Assembly (NCBI RefSeq): GCF_004299445.1
Contig: NZ_SCTC01000021.1
Coordinates: 29,590 to 93,589 of the forward strand
Length of the DNA: 64,000 nt
Reading direction: 5' to 3'
DNA from: Phenylobacterium sp.
GTDB taxonomy: Bacteria > Pseudomonadota > Alphaproteobacteria > Caulobacterales > Caulobacteraceae
Shown: in pieces, positions 8,214 to 17,636 of the stretch
Layout: each line of letters begins with the position of its first letter
How positions within the stretch are numbered: position 1 is the stretch's first letter
The notes under the pieces: model-generated
What the model was told of the DNA's origin: nothing
The model's database searches: none
Seen by the model: the letters and a program-made list of their open reading frames with translations, nothing else
Position numbers and translations under genes: made by a program

Positions 8214-11200
8214 ATGAGGTTTTCGCCAACCCGCGGGCGCGTGCGCCTGCTGGCCACCAGCGCGCTCTGCGCCGCCGCGGCGCTCTCGACGCAGGCCTGG
8301 GCCCAGGACGCCAAGACCGATACCGAAGTCGGCGAGATCGTCGTGGTCGGCTCGCAGATCCAGGGCTCGAAGGTCACCGCCGCGCTGCCCGTGACCCTGC
8401 TCACGACCGACCAGATCCGGGGCGCCGCCGCCGGTTCGGGCGACGAGCTGTTCCGCACCATCCCGCAGGCCGGGAACGTGACGTTCAACTCGAGCTTCCT
8501 GCCGGGCTCGTCGAATTCCGCGCGGGGCGACGTCAACTCGGTCAGCCTGCGCAACCTCGGGGCGGGCAATACGCTGGTGCTGATCAACGGCCGGCGCACC
8601 GTCTACCATCCGACGACCCAGGCGGAATCGCTGGTTCCGACCTTCACCTACAACACCAACGCCATTCCCGTGGCGGGCCTGAAGAGCATCGAGGTGCTGC
8701 GCGATGGCGCGGCGGCGATCTACGGGACCGACGCGGTGGCCGGCGTCATCAACACAGTCCTGCAGGACGACCTGGACGGCGGCTCGGCCGAGTTCCAGTA
8801 CGGCACGGCGCCGGGCACCAACCTGCGCGAGGGCCGCCTGACCGGCGTCTACGGCGAGAACTTCGCCGACGGCCGCGGCAACATCACGATCTTCGGGTCG
8901 CTGGAGCGGCGTTCGGCCCTGCTGGCGTCCGACCAGGACTACACCGCCTCGTCCAACCGCCAGTCGCTGTTCGCCGGGACCGAGTTCGCCACGGCGGTGG
9001 GCCTCGACAATCGGGCGACCACGTCGGGCTTTGGCGCCTTCCAGGCCGTCGGCGTGACCAGCGCGATCCGCCAGGGAACGACGGCGATCACCGGCGCGAC
9101 CGGCATCTTCCACACCTCGCCGCAGTCGGTGAGCTGCACCGTGGTGATCGGCCCCGGCCTCTGCGTCGTACCGGGCGCCTTCAACACCACCACCGACCGG
9201 GCCTTCCGCCCCGACACCGTGGCCCAGACCAAATCCTCGGTCATCCCGCAGGCGGCCCGGACCAACATCTTCCTCACTGGCCATTACGACATCGCCGAGG
9301 GTCTCACGGTGTTCGGCGAGGCCGGCTACTACCACGCCCGCACCGAGGGCAATGTCTCGGGCTTCAATGCGCTGGGCACCTCGCCCGCGATCAGCATCGG
9401 GCCGAACGCCTTCTACAACCCCTTCGGCGCGGCGACGCTGGCCAACGGCCAGCCCAACCCGAACCGCCTGCCGAACCTTGTCGGCGTGCCCGCGGGTGGC
9501 CTGCGGCTGACCTTCAACGCCTACGGCCTGCTGGACCTGGGCGCCTCGCAGGTGATCGTCAACAACGACCAGTATCGGATCCTGGGCGGCCTGAAGGGCC
9601 GCAAGTTCGGCTTCCGGTGGGAAAGCGCCGCCCTCTATTCCGAAGCGACCGTGGACGACCTGTCCTACGCGCTGAACGGCACGGCCTTCTCGGCGGCGGT
9701 CAACCGCACGACGGCCGACGCCTACAACCCGTTCAACGGCATCGGCGCGGGCACGAACCTGGTCACCGGCGGCGACCAGACCCCGTCGAGCGCCGCGGCG
9801 ATCGCCGGGCTGATCATCCCGATCACGCGCTCGAACAAGACCACGCTGGCGCTGTGGGACTTCAAGATCAGCCGCCCCGACCTGTTCACCATCTGGGCGG
9901 GCGATATCGGTCTGGCCGCCGGCATTGAGGTGCGCCGCGAGACCTATCGCGACAACCGCGACGACAACGTCGACGGGACCATCCCGTACATCGACGCGAT
10001 CACCGGTCCCATCGTCGGCGGCACGGTGGCGCTCAGCAACATCCCGGGCACCTCGGTGTCGCCGGACGTGAGCGGCCACCGCACCGTGAAGTCGGCCTAC
10101 GCCGAGCTGGCCATCCCGCTGGTCTCGCCCGAGATGAACATCCCGCTGGTCGATCGCGTCGAGGTGCAGCTGGCCGGGCGCGCCGAGGACTACAGCGACG
10201 TCGGCAGCGTGGCCAAGCCGAAGGTCGCGGCGGCCTGGGACATCATCCCCGGCTTCCGTCTTCGCGGGTCATGGTCGAAGGGCTTCAAGGCGCCGAACCT
10301 GGAACAGATCAACGTCAGCCAGGTCAGCCGCACCAACAACCGGCAGGACTACTACTTCTGCGAGGCCGACCTGCGCGCCCGGCGGATCACCAGCTTCACC
10401 CAGTGCGCCCAGTCGCGCACCACCCGCGCCGTGCGGGCCGGCAATCCGGACCTGAAGCCTGAAACGTCGGAATCCCTGTCCTACGGCATCGTTCTGCAGC
10501 CCGAGTTCATCCCGCCGGAATTCGGCCGCCTGACCCTGACCGCCGACGTCTGGAAGATCCGCCAGAAGGGCATCGTGGGCCTGTTCGGCGAGGGCAACGC
10601 GGTGATCCTCGACTACCTGCTGCGCCTGCAGGGCTCGTCCAACCCGGCCGTGCACCGCCTGGCGCCGACGCCGGACAACATCGCGGTGTTCGCGGGCACC
10701 GGCCTCGCGCCGGTCGGCTTCGTGGACTTCGCCGACGACAAGTACGTGAACCAGCTGCCGCAGGTGGCCCAGGGCGTCGACCTCGGCCTCAACTACCGTT
10801 TGGGTACCGATCGCCTCGGCGACTTCACCCTCGACGTGAACGTCGCGCGTCTGGACAAGCTCTATCAGTCGCCGACCGAAGGTCTTGCGGCCCTGCTCGC
10901 GGCCCGCGCGGCCGGCCAGATCAACGCCGGCACCATCATCACCGGCGGCCAGGATATCGTCGGCCAGAACGGCACGCCCGAATGGCGCGGGACGGGGTCG
11001 TTCACCTGGCGCAAGGACGGCTTCGCGGTGAACTGGTTCTCGACCTACACCGGCAAGTACTACGACACCGGCCTGACCTACGCGGCGGGCGGCTTCTACA
11101 ACGTGCCCTCGACGATGGTGCACAATGTGTCGCTGGCCTACACCTTCGACGAGGGCAAGTACCTGGAGGGAACGCGCGTGCTCGTGGGCGCCCGCAACGT

Positions 11201-11300
11201 GTTCGACAAGGACCCGCCGCTGGTGCCGGGCGGCTACACGGCCACGGTCTACAACCCCTACGGCCGGTACCTCTATTTCAACGTCAGGAAGTCCTTCTAG
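8214..11300 (+). CDS. TonB-dependent outer-membrane receptor
   Basis: Energy-dependent outer-membrane importer of 1,028 residues. The signal peptide ends around AWAQ at residues 28-31. A TonB-box-like stretch EIVVVGSQ lies at 41-48, followed by the plug domain (TLVLINGRRT, ILRDGAAAIYGTDAVAGVIN-like strand) and a long 22-strand-type barrel that ends in an aromatic residue (VRKSF). The plug has the LRDGAAAIYG signature common in carbohydrate, peptide and large-substrate receptors of Caulobacterales, and no siderophore synthesis or Fur-like context is nearby, so substrate is unknown. The next gene, a gamma-glutamyltransferase, starts 54 bases downstream, suggesting use of glutathione or gamma-glutamyl peptides, as inference only. 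Confidence 0.93.
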   Translation: MRFSPTRGRVRLLATSALCAAAALSTQAWAQDAKTDTEVGEIVVVGSQIQGSKVTAALPVTLLTTDQIRGAAAGSGDELFRTIPQAGNVTFNSSFLPGSSNSARGDVNSVSLRNLGAGNTLVLINGRRTVYHPTTQAESLVPTFTYNTNAIPVAGLKSIEVLRDGAAAIYGTDAVAGVINTVLQDDLDGGSAEFQYGTAPGTNLREGRLTGVYGENFADGRGNITIFGSLERRSALLASDQDYTASSNRQSLFAGTEFATAVGLDNRATTSGFGAFQAVGVTSAIRQGTTAITGATGIFHTSPQSVSCTVVIGPGLCVVPGAFNTTTDRAFRPDTVAQTKSSVIPQAARTNIFLTGHYDIAEGLTVFGEAGYYHARTEGNVSGFNALGTSPAISIGPNAFYNPFGAATLANGQPNPNRLPNLVGVPAGGLRLTFNAYGLLDLGASQVIVNNDQYRILGGLKGRKFGFRWESAALYSEATVDDLSYALNGTAFSAAVNRTTADAYNPFNGIGAGTNLVTGGDQTPSSAAAIAGLIIPITRSNKTTLALWDFKISRPDLFTIWAGDIGLAAGIEVRRETYRDNRDDNVDGTIPYIDAITGPIVGGTVALSNIPGTSVSPDVSGHRTVKSAYAELAIPLVSPEMNIPLVDRVEVQLAGRAEDYSDVGSVAKPKVAAAWDIIPGFRLRGSWSKGFKAPNLEQINVSQVSRTNNRQDYYFCEADLRARRITSFTQCAQSRTTRAVRAGNPDLKPETSESLSYGIVLQPEFIPPEFGRLTLTADVWKIRQKGIVGLFGEGNAVILDYLLRLQGSSNPAVHRLAPTPDNIAVFAGTGLAPVGFVDFADDKYVNQLPQVAQGVDLGLNYRLGTDRLGDFTLDVNVARLDKLYQSPTEGLAALLAARAAGQINAGTIITGGQDIVGQNGTPEWRGTGSFTWRKDGFAVNWFSTYTGKYYDTGLTYAAGGFYNVPSTMVHNVSLAYTFDEGKYLEGTRVLVGARNVFDKDPPLVPGGYTATVYNPYGRYLYFNVRKSF

Positions 11301-11354
11301 CCACGGTCAAGGCGGCGTCCGGCCCTTGGTCGGGCGTTCGCCCCGGAGTTCCGC

Positions 11355-13124
11355 ATGAACCTTCGCAAACTGGTCCGGCACGCGGTGGTTCGCGTTGCGC
11401 TCTCGGGCGCCCTGGCGCTGTCCCTGGCGGTCGGTGCTCCGGCCCTGGCGCAGGACGAGACGGCTGCGCCCGATATCTCCCGAACGGGCGGCGACCTGAT
11501 CGGCTATCGCTCGATCCACCACCCCGTGATCGGACGTGACGGCATGGTGGTGGCCCAGAGCCGCTCCGCCGCGCGGATCGGGGCCGATATCCTGGCCCGG
11601 GGCGGCAACGCGGTAGACGCGGCGGTGGCGGTGGGGCTGGCCGAGGCCATGACCCTTCCCAGGGCGGGCAACATCGGCGGCGGCGGCTACATGCTGGTCT
11701 ATGACGCCGCCTCCAAGAAGACAGTCGCCATCGAGTACTACGGCCAGGCGCCGCTGGGCGTGACGCCGGACTTCCTGCTGGGACCTGACCAGAAGGTCTC
11801 GGAGGCCAAGGTCATGTCCTTCAAGGGCGTGACCGTGCCAGGCACGGTGGCCGGGCTCTATGAGGCTCACAAGCGTTTCGGGCGGCTTCCCTGGGCCCGG
11901 CTGGTCCAGCCGGCCATCGACCTGGCCGCGAAGGGCGTGGTCATGACCGACGACGAGGCCGCCGCCCTGGCCCAGCGTAAGGCCGTTATGGCCCAGGACC
12001 CGGGCGGCGCCCGGAAGGTCTATTTCAAGGCGGACGGCTCGGCCTACCAGCCCGGCGACGTGTTCCGGAACCCGGACCTGGCGTGGACCCTGAAGCAGAT
12101 TCAAGCGCGCGGCGCCGACGGTTTCTACAAGGGGCCCGTCGCGGACCGGCTGGTCGCCGGGATCAAGGCCGGCGGTGGCATCATCACTCGCGAGGACCTG
12201 GCGGCCTATCGCGCCAACGTGCTGGAGCCCGTCTGGTCCGACTACCGCGGCCACCGCATCGCCTACATGCCCCCGACGTCGGCGGCGTCCAGCGTGGCCG
12301 AGGCCATGAACATCCTGGAACAGTTCCCGGTCGCCGACATGGGGCAGGGCAATGTCGCCACGATGCATCTCCTCGCCGAGACGATGAAGATCGTGAATGT
12401 CGACCGTCGCTACTCCGGCGGCGGCCCGCAGTGGACGACGCCGGCCCGGGGGATCGCCAGCAAGGCCTTCGCCGCCGAACGGGCCAAGCTGATCTCGATG
12501 TACAAGTCGCTGGACAGCAAGTCGCTGCCTGGCCTCGACCCGCGCCCCTACGAGAGCCCCGACACCACCCACTATTCGATCGCTGACAAGGACGGGAACG
12601 TCGTCGCCAACACCTACACCCTGACCGCCTCGTTCGGGGCGCATGTGGTGGCGCCCGGCACCGGGTTCCTGCTGAACAATTCGCTGGGCAACTTCGACTG
12701 GAGCCCCAAGCCGACCAGCATCGGCAACCGGATCGAGCCGGGCAAGCGGGCCATATCGACCATCTCGCCCATCATCGTGTTCAAGGACGGCAAGCCCTGG
12801 GTGGCCACCGGCACGCCCGGCGGCGGCACCATCATCGCCACCATGACCCAGATGCTGAGCAACCTCATCGACTTCCGGCTGAACGTCGCGGAGGCCGCCC
12901 AGCGCCCGCGGATCTATCAGGCCGGCGTCGACGGGCCGCTGCAGGTGGAGGAGTCCATTCCCCAGGATCTGGTGGCCGGCCTGCAGGCCAAGGGGCACAA
13001 GGTGGAACGCTCGCAAATCCTGGGCAGCACCCAGTCGATCATGATCGGCCCCGACGGGGTCATGTACGGCGCCGCCGACACCCGCCGTCCTGACGCGGGC
13101 GTCGCCGCCGTCCGGCAGTACTAG
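11355..13124 (+). CDS. ggt: Gamma-glutamyltransferase (periplasmic)
   Basis: Hydrolyses or transfers the gamma-glutamyl group of glutathione and related peptides. The 589-residue precursor has a Sec signal ending near ALAQ and is expected to self-cleave into two chains. The cleavage and nucleophile site DTTHYS is present, with the first Thr at about residue 404. Other family hallmarks are RGGNAVDAAVAVGLA, NIGGGGYML near the N-terminus and GTPGGGTII near the C-terminus, which corresponds to the substrate-binding glycine loop. Co-directional with the upstream TonB-dependent receptor and followed 13 bases later by a MutT-like gene, so it may sit in one transcript with both. Confidence 0.94.
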   Translation: MNLRKLVRHAVVRVALSGALALSLAVGAPALAQDETAAPDISRTGGDLIGYRSIHHPVIGRDGMVVAQSRSAARIGADILARGGNAVDAAVAVGLAEAMTLPRAGNIGGGGYMLVYDAASKKTVAIEYYGQAPLGVTPDFLLGPDQKVSEAKVMSFKGVTVPGTVAGLYEAHKRFGRLPWARLVQPAIDLAAKGVVMTDDEAAALAQRKAVMAQDPGGARKVYFKADGSAYQPGDVFRNPDLAWTLKQIQARGADGFYKGPVADRLVAGIKAGGGIITREDLAAYRANVLEPVWSDYRGHRIAYMPPTSAASSVAEAMNILEQFPVADMGQGNVATMHLLAETMKIVNVDRRYSGGGPQWTTPARGIASKAFAAERAKLISMYKSLDSKSLPGLDPRPYESPDTTHYSIADKDGNVVANTYTLTASFGAHVVAPGTGFLLNNSLGNFDWSPKPTSIGNRIEPGKRAISTISPIIVFKDGKPWVATGTPGGGTIIATMTQMLSNLIDFRLNVAEAAQRPRIYQAGVDGPLQVEESIPQDLVAGLQAKGHKVERSQILGSTQSIMIGPDGVMYGAADTRRPDAGVAAVRQY

Positions 13125-13137
13125 ACAGGCCGCCTTC

Positions 13138-13551
13138 GTGAATGAGACCGGAAAGCCGATCGTGCTGGTGGCCGCCGCGGCGCTGGTGGACATCGACGGC
13201 CGCGTGCTGATCTGCCAGCGGCCCGAAGGCAAGCAACTGGCCGGCCTGTGGGAGTTTCCCGGCGGCAAGGTCGAGTCTGGCGAGACGCCCGAGGCCTGCC
13301 TGATCCGCGAACTGGACGAGGAGTTGGGGATCAAGGTGAGCCATGCGTGCCTCGCGCCCTTCGTGTTCGCGAGCCACGAGTACGAGACGTTCCACCTGCT
13401 GATGCCTCTGTATCTGGTCCGGCGCTGGGAAGGGACGGTGCGGGCGCTGGAGCACAAGGGGCTGGCCTGGGTGAAGCCCAAGGACATGGACCGCTACCCG
13501 ATGCCGCCGGCCGACGCGCCGCTGGTGGCCTGGCTGCGCGACCTGCTGTGA
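13138..13551 (+). CDS. Nudix (deoxy)nucleoside triphosphate pyrophosphohydrolase, MutT-like
   Basis: Removes oxidised nucleotides such as 8-oxo-dGTP, preventing mutation. The 137-residue protein contains the full Nudix box, GGKVESGETPEACLIRELDE followed by ELG, matching Gx5Ex7REUxEExGU. The start is GTG at 13138, 13 bases after the ggt stop. Its stop codon overlaps the next gene's ATG (TGATG), indicating translational coupling. In many alphaproteobacteria mutT follows argJ directly; here argJ lies about 10 kb upstream, separated by the receptor and hydrolase genes. Confidence 0.92.
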   Translation: MNETGKPIVLVAAAALVDIDGRVLICQRPEGKQLAGLWEFPGGKVESGETPEACLIRELDEELGIKVSHACLAPFVFASHEYETFHLLMPLYLVRRWEGTVRALEHKGLAWVKPKDMDRYPMPPADAPLVAWLRDLL

Positions 13552-13967
13552 TGCGCCAGGCGGCCCAGACGCTGAGCCTTCAGACGCCGGGCCCGGGGTT
13601 GCACGAGATCACCCGCGAGGTCGTGGCGTGGACCGCCGCGCAGGGTATGACGACGGGCCTGCTGACCCTCTTTTGCCGCCATACCTCGGCGTCCCTGACC
13701 ATCCAGGAGAACGCCGACCCGGACGTGCGACGCGACCTTGAGGACTGGGTCGCCGCGGTGGCGCCCGAGAGCGCGGCCTACCGCCACCAGGACGAGGGCC
13801 CCGACGACATGCCCGCCCATCTGCGCAGCGTGCTGACCGGCGTGCAGCTGTCCGTGCCGCTGATCGGCGGGCGGCTGGCGCTGGGGACCTGGCAGGGGAT
13901 CTACCTGTTCGAACACCGCCGCCGGCCCCACCGGCGCGAGGTGGCCCTGCACCTGTTGGGGGACTGA
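13551..13967 (+). CDS. YjbQ / UPF0047 family protein
   Basis: Small 138-residue protein of the YjbQ family, sometimes annotated as secondary thiamine-phosphate synthase because some members suppress thiE defects; the physiological role is uncertain. Family motifs visible are FCRHTSASLTIQENADPDVR near the middle of the N-terminal half, MPAHLRSVLTG and the C-terminal LGTWQGIYLFEHRRRPHRR. The ATG at 13551 overlaps the MutT stop codon, so I chose it over longer in-frame extensions, which run antisense-like through mutT. Confidence 0.9.
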   Translation: MRQAAQTLSLQTPGPGLHEITREVVAWTAAQGMTTGLLTLFCRHTSASLTIQENADPDVRRDLEDWVAAVAPESAAYRHQDEGPDDMPAHLRSVLTGVQLSVPLIGGRLALGTWQGIYLFEHRRRPHRREVALHLLGD

Positions 13968-13969
13968 CG

Positions 13970-14989
13970 ATGCGCTGGATCCTGCTCGCCGTCGCCCTGC
14001 TTGCCACGCCGGCTGAGGCGAGTTGGACGCCGATCAGCCTTTCGAACGAGGTCACCCTGCGGGCGGTGGCGGTGGTCGACGCCAAGACCTTTCACGTTGC
14101 GGGTTCGAAGGGCACCCATGCGGTCACCGAGGACGGCGGCAAGACCTGGCGCAACCTGGCGCCCACGGATGGCGCGGCGCTCGACTTCCGGGGCGTGGCC
14201 ACGCCGGGCCCGCGCACGACGGTGCTGATGAGCGCCGGCGACGGGCCGGCCGGGCAGGCGCGGATCTATCGATCCTCTGACGCCGGGAAGACGTGGACGC
14301 TGGCTTTCGAGACGAAGCTGCCCGGCAGCTTCCTCGACGCGGTCGCCTTCCGTGACGCCCGGCGCGGGTTCGTGCTGGGCGACCCGATCGACGGTCGCTG
14401 GTTTCTGCTGACGACGTCCGACGGCGGGCGGACCTGGACGCGGCTTGAAGGGGCCGCCGTGGAGAAGGGGGAGGCAGCCTTCGCCGCCAGCAACTCGGCC
14501 CTTTTCGTGGGGCCCAAGAAGGACGTCTGGATCGTGTCGGGCGGCCTCGCCCAGGGTCGCGTCTTCCGTTCACGCGACGACGGCAAGACCTGGACCGTGA
14601 CCGAAACTCCGATCGCGGGCGGATCGACGTCGGGGCTGTTCGGCGGCTTCGCGGTCGGGGCGCGTGCTGTGATCGTCGGCGGTGACTACAAGGACGAGCT
14701 GCGGAGTGGGCCCAACCTCGCGCTGACGGATGGGCGAACGACGACGATCCCGCCCAACGATGGGACGCCGCGCCTGATCGAGGGCGTCGGCCGCCTTGAC
14801 GCCACAACGCTGCTGGCCGTGGGACCCCGCGGGACATCCTTCAGCCCGGACAACGGCAGGACCTGGCATCAGTCCGACACCGAGGCCCTTCACGCCATAT
14901 CGTGCTTGCGGAAGACCTGCGTGGCCGTCGGCGCTAAGGGCAAGGTCGCGGTCTGGACTCCGCCCGGGAAGCTGTCGTCAATCGAGTGA
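13970..14989 (+). CDS. Exported BNR / Ycf48-like repeat protein
   Basis: Predicted periplasmic beta-propeller of 339 residues. The N-terminus MRWILLAVALLATPAEASW is a Sec signal with cleavage after AEA. Several Asp-box repeats are seen: TEDGGKTWRN, SSDAGKTWTL, TSDGGRTWTR, SRDDGKTWTV and SPDNGRTWHQ, the SxDxGxTW pattern of BNR/sialidase and Ycf48 propellers. The catalytic residues of sialidases are not recognisable, so I do not assign hydrolase activity. It starts 3 bases after yjbQ, so it is probably the last gene of that transcript. The 3' end overlaps a convergent gene by 12 bases. Confidence 0.85.
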   Translation: MRWILLAVALLATPAEASWTPISLSNEVTLRAVAVVDAKTFHVAGSKGTHAVTEDGGKTWRNLAPTDGAALDFRGVATPGPRTTVLMSAGDGPAGQARIYRSSDAGKTWTLAFETKLPGSFLDAVAFRDARRGFVLGDPIDGRWFLLTTSDGGRTWTRLEGAAVEKGEAAFAASNSALFVGPKKDVWIVSGGLAQGRVFRSRDDGKTWTVTETPIAGGSTSGLFGGFAVGARAVIVGGDYKDELRSGPNLALTDGRTTTIPPNDGTPRLIEGVGRLDATTLLAVGPRGTSFSPDNGRTWHQSDTEALHAISCLRKTCVAVGAKGKVAVWTPPGKLSSIE

Positions 14990-15877
14990 CGCCCGCCGCA
15001 CCCGCGCGGGCTTCGTCGCCTCGACCACGCACTGGCCCGGGTCGCTCATGGCGTGGACGCCCAGGCAGTAGATGTCCTCGTAGTGCGTGCCCGAGGCGGC
15101 GAGGCACTGGTGGTAGTTGAGCTTGGCCGAGCGCAGGCACATGCCGGCGTTGCGCTCGCTCATCAGACCCCGCGCGGCGGCGTCCTGGCCCAGGACCGTC
15201 AGCGCGGCTACCGCGACGCCGCGCGAGATCACGGGACTGGTCCCGCCACGTCGGCCGCTCTCGGAGATGGCCGCCGAGAGCCGGGCGCGGTCGGCGGGTT
15301 CGGCGCGGTAGCCCGCCGCCTGCTTCACGGCCGCCAGCCGTTGCGGGCCGTTGGGGATGCGGGCGCGCGACCAGGCCTGGCGCTGGATTGAGTAAGAGGT
15401 CTTCTTCACCCGCGCGCCGGCGGCGGCCAAAGCCTCGCCGCGACGGGCGAGGGCGGCGTTGGCCCGCGCCGCCGCCGCCGCGCCGCCCGGCAGGTCCACG
15501 GCGGCGTTCGGGTCCGCGGCCAGCCGGCGGCCCAGGTCGCGGCCCCCCGCCTTCACGGTCTGCACGAAGCGCGGCTCCTGCATCGCGGCCATGGCGGCAT
15601 AGGCGATCATCGCCGCCTCCAGCTGCCGGGGCTCATACCCTGCGGCGGTGCGCAGCTGGACCCCGATCTCGGACGGATTGGCGAACTCGGCGTCGATGTC
15701 GGCGGCGCGGCGCGTATAGGCCTCGAACGCGGCGGCCTGCCCGGCGAGGCCCACGTCGAACACGCCAGTCGCAGCGGTGCTGCTGCCGCGAAGCGGCGGT
15801 GCGGAGCTCGAGGCGCAGCCGGCGAGCACGATGGCGATCATGGCGGCCGTGAAGCCGCGGGCAGTCCCTGGGCGCAT
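14978..15877 (-). CDS. Putative lipoprotein of unknown function
   Basis: 299 residues. The N-terminus MRPGTARGFTAAMIAIVLAG followed by CASSS is a lipoprotein signal with lipobox LAGC at about 18-21. The mature part is Ala/Arg-rich and helical, with a Cys-containing C-terminal segment (AGMCLRSAKLNYHQCLAASG, YCLGVHAM, GQCVVEATK) that could form disulfides in the periplasm. I do not recognise a family. The gene is monocistronic by layout, with its promoter in 15878-15987. Confidence 0.8.
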   Translation of the reverse strand: MRPGTARGFTAAMIAIVLAGCASSSAPPLRGSSTAATGVFDVGLAGQAAAFEAYTRRAADIDAEFANPSEIGVQLRTAAGYEPRQLEAAMIAYAAMAAMQEPRFVQTVKAGGRDLGRRLAADPNAAVDLPGGAAAAARANAALARRGEALAAAGARVKKTSYSIQRQAWSRARIPNGPQRLAAVKQAAGYRAEPADRARLSAAISESGRRGGTSPVISRGVAVAALTVLGQDAAARGLMSERNAGMCLRSAKLNYHQCLAASGTHYEDIYCLGVHAMSDPGQCVVEATKPARVRRASLD

Positions 15878-15987
15878 GTCAGTTCCCCCTGACGAATCCG
15901 CCCCCCAGCAGACGCGAGCTTAGCCGGAAGGCAGCGACCCGCGCCGCGGCGGACTGTCACACCCTCAATATTATCAAAGGCTTATGG

Positions 15988-16830
15988 CTAAGCTTGCGGC
16001 GAGGCCTGCGGCGCCCATCCGGTCAGGGTGATGATCTCGAAGCTGGCCGGGACGCGGCCGTCCGGCGTGCCGAAGCGCTCGAAGTAGATTTCGGCCATGC
16101 GGTTCAGGAGCTGGCGGGTCAGCTTCTTCGGATGACGGTCAGCCAGGACGCCGGTCTCGCCCATCTGGCGCAGGTCGAGGAGCAGCTTGAGCGGGTGGTC
16201 GTAAGTCACGGTCACCTTGTCGACGTCGCTCACCGTCTGGACGAAGCCGGCGCGTGACAACAGGCCCGCCGCGTCCTGCAGGTCGGCGAAGGGTGAGACC
16301 CGGCTGCCGGCGCCGCCCAGGATCTCGCTTTCGGCCGCCACCAGCGACTGGCGCAGTTCGGTCAGGGTGACGCCGCCCAGGAATGCGGCGATGAACAGGC
16401 CGTCGGGCTTCAGCACCAGCCGCGCCTGGATCAGCGCGCCCACCACGTCGTTGGTCCAGTGCAGGCCCAGGGTGGAGACGATCAGGTCCAGGCTGCCCGG
16501 CGCGAACGGCAGCCGCTCCTCATCGGCCACGACGCGCAGGCCGCCCCGTCCCGCCAGCATCCGACCCGACAGGTCGGCCTCGATCAGCGTCTCGACCTTG
16601 CCCGGCGTCTCCTCAACCAGAGCCTGTGCAAACGCCCCGCCACGCGCGGAGAGGTCGACGGCCAAGCTGAAGGTGCGCATGATGGGCGCCAGGCGCTCGG
16701 CGATGTCATAGGCCGCGCGTCGCTGGAGGAAGTCCGCGCCCGCGTAGCCGCTCGCCGCCCGGTCCAGGCGCTTGCGGTGCAGGTCGCGGTCGAAGAGCCG
16801 TGGAGGCGCGTGATGGGAAGGGGCGGGCAT
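15988..16830 (-). CDS. SAM-dependent methyltransferase (BioC / NDUFAF5-like)
   Basis: 280-residue class I methyltransferase. The start region RLFDRDLHRKRLDRAASG is the pattern of alphaproteobacterial homologues of mitochondrial NDUFAF5 (an Arg hydroxylase or methyltransferase-like assembly factor) and of BioC. A Gly-poor motif I (LAVDLSARGG) is followed by the acidic SAM-binding strand (LIEADLSGRML) and VSTLGLHWTNDVVGAL. Substrate is not predictable. It is divergent from comF with overlapping 5' ends (16800-16830); the neighbourhood methyltransferase / comF / grx is, from memory, conserved in Caulobacter. Confidence 0.85.
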   Translation of the reverse strand: MPAPSHHAPPRLFDRDLHRKRLDRAASGYAGADFLQRRAAYDIAERLAPIMRTFSLAVDLSARGGAFAQALVEETPGKVETLIEADLSGRMLAGRGGLRVVADEERLPFAPGSLDLIVSTLGLHWTNDVVGALIQARLVLKPDGLFIAAFLGGVTLTELRQSLVAAESEILGGAGSRVSPFADLQDAAGLLSRAGFVQTVSDVDKVTVTYDHPLKLLLDLRQMGETGVLADRHPKKLTRQLLNRMAEIYFERFGTPDGRVPASFEIITLTGWAPQASPQA

Positions 16831-17603
16831 TGAGCGCGGATGAAGCGGATTTCGTCGCGCGATGGAAGCCGAAAGCCCAGGCGGGCCTGCGCACCGCCCT
16901 TGATCTGCTGTTCCCGCCCCAGGCCATCGATGGCGGGCCCCGGCCGATGGCGGGCGGCTTCTCGGCCGACGCCTGGGGCCGAATCCGCTTCCTGGACGGG
17001 CCGGTCTGCGACGGCTGCGGCGTGCCCTTCGAGTTCGATCCGGGCGACCGCTGCGCCGCCTGCCTGGCCAAGCCGCGGGCGTTCGACGCCGCCCGCGCGG
17101 CCTGCCTCTACGACGAGACCTCGCGCGATCCGATCCTCAAGCTGAAGCACGCCGACCGGCTGGACCTGGCGCCCATGCTGGCCCGCTGGATCAGCCGCGC
17201 CGCGCGCGACCTGATCGAGGACGCCGACGCCATCGCGCCGGTGCCCCTGCACCGCTTCCGCCTGCTGCATCGCCGCTACAATCAGGCCGCGGAGATCGCT
17301 CGCCCCTTGGCGGCGATGACCGGCACGCCCTACTTGCCCGACGCGCTGGTCCGGCGGCGCGACACCGCCACCCAGGCGGGCAAGTCGGGGTCCGGCCGCA
17401 AGCGAAACGTGGCGGCGGCGTTCGAAGTGCCGGCTTCGCGGCGGAAACAGGTGGACGGTCTGCGCATTCTGTTGATCGATGACGTGCTCACCACCGGCGC
17501 CACCGCCGAGGGTTGCGCCAGGGCCCTCAAGGCCGCAGGCGCCGCCCGCGTCGATCTGGCCGTCGTCGCCCGCGTGCAGGCCGCGGCAGGACTCACCATA
17601 TGA
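16800..17603 (+). CDS. ComF family phosphoribosyltransferase-like protein
   Basis: ComF-type protein associated with DNA uptake or recombination in competent bacteria; its role elsewhere is unclear. About 267 residues from GTG 16800, or 257 if the TTG at 16830 is used, which has a GGGAAGGGGCGG stretch upstream. A zinc-finger-like N-terminus has the Cys pairs CDGC and CAAC around residues 61-81. The phosphoribosyltransferase PRPP loop is LLIDDVLTTGATAEG near residues 221-235, preceded by RRYNQAAEIARPLA. Next on the strand after 33 bases is glutaredoxin. Confidence 0.9.
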   Translation: MEARDGKGRALSADEADFVARWKPKAQAGLRTALDLLFPPQAIDGGPRPMAGGFSADAWGRIRFLDGPVCDGCGVPFEFDPGDRCAACLAKPRAFDAARAACLYDETSRDPILKLKHADRLDLAPMLARWISRAARDLIEDADAIAPVPLHRFRLLHRRYNQAAEIARPLAAMTGTPYLPDALVRRRDTATQAGKSGSGRKRNVAAAFEVPASRRKQVDGLRILLIDDVLTTGATAEGCARALKAAGAARVDLAVVARVQAAAGLTI

Positions 17604-17636
17604 TCTGCTAACCCAGACCGTGTTATCTGAGAGGCC

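Noticed and set aside
8055..10079. 674-residue minus-strand open frame under the TonB receptor
   Set aside because: Antisense to a clear receptor gene, Arg/His/Gly-rich composition and no motif.
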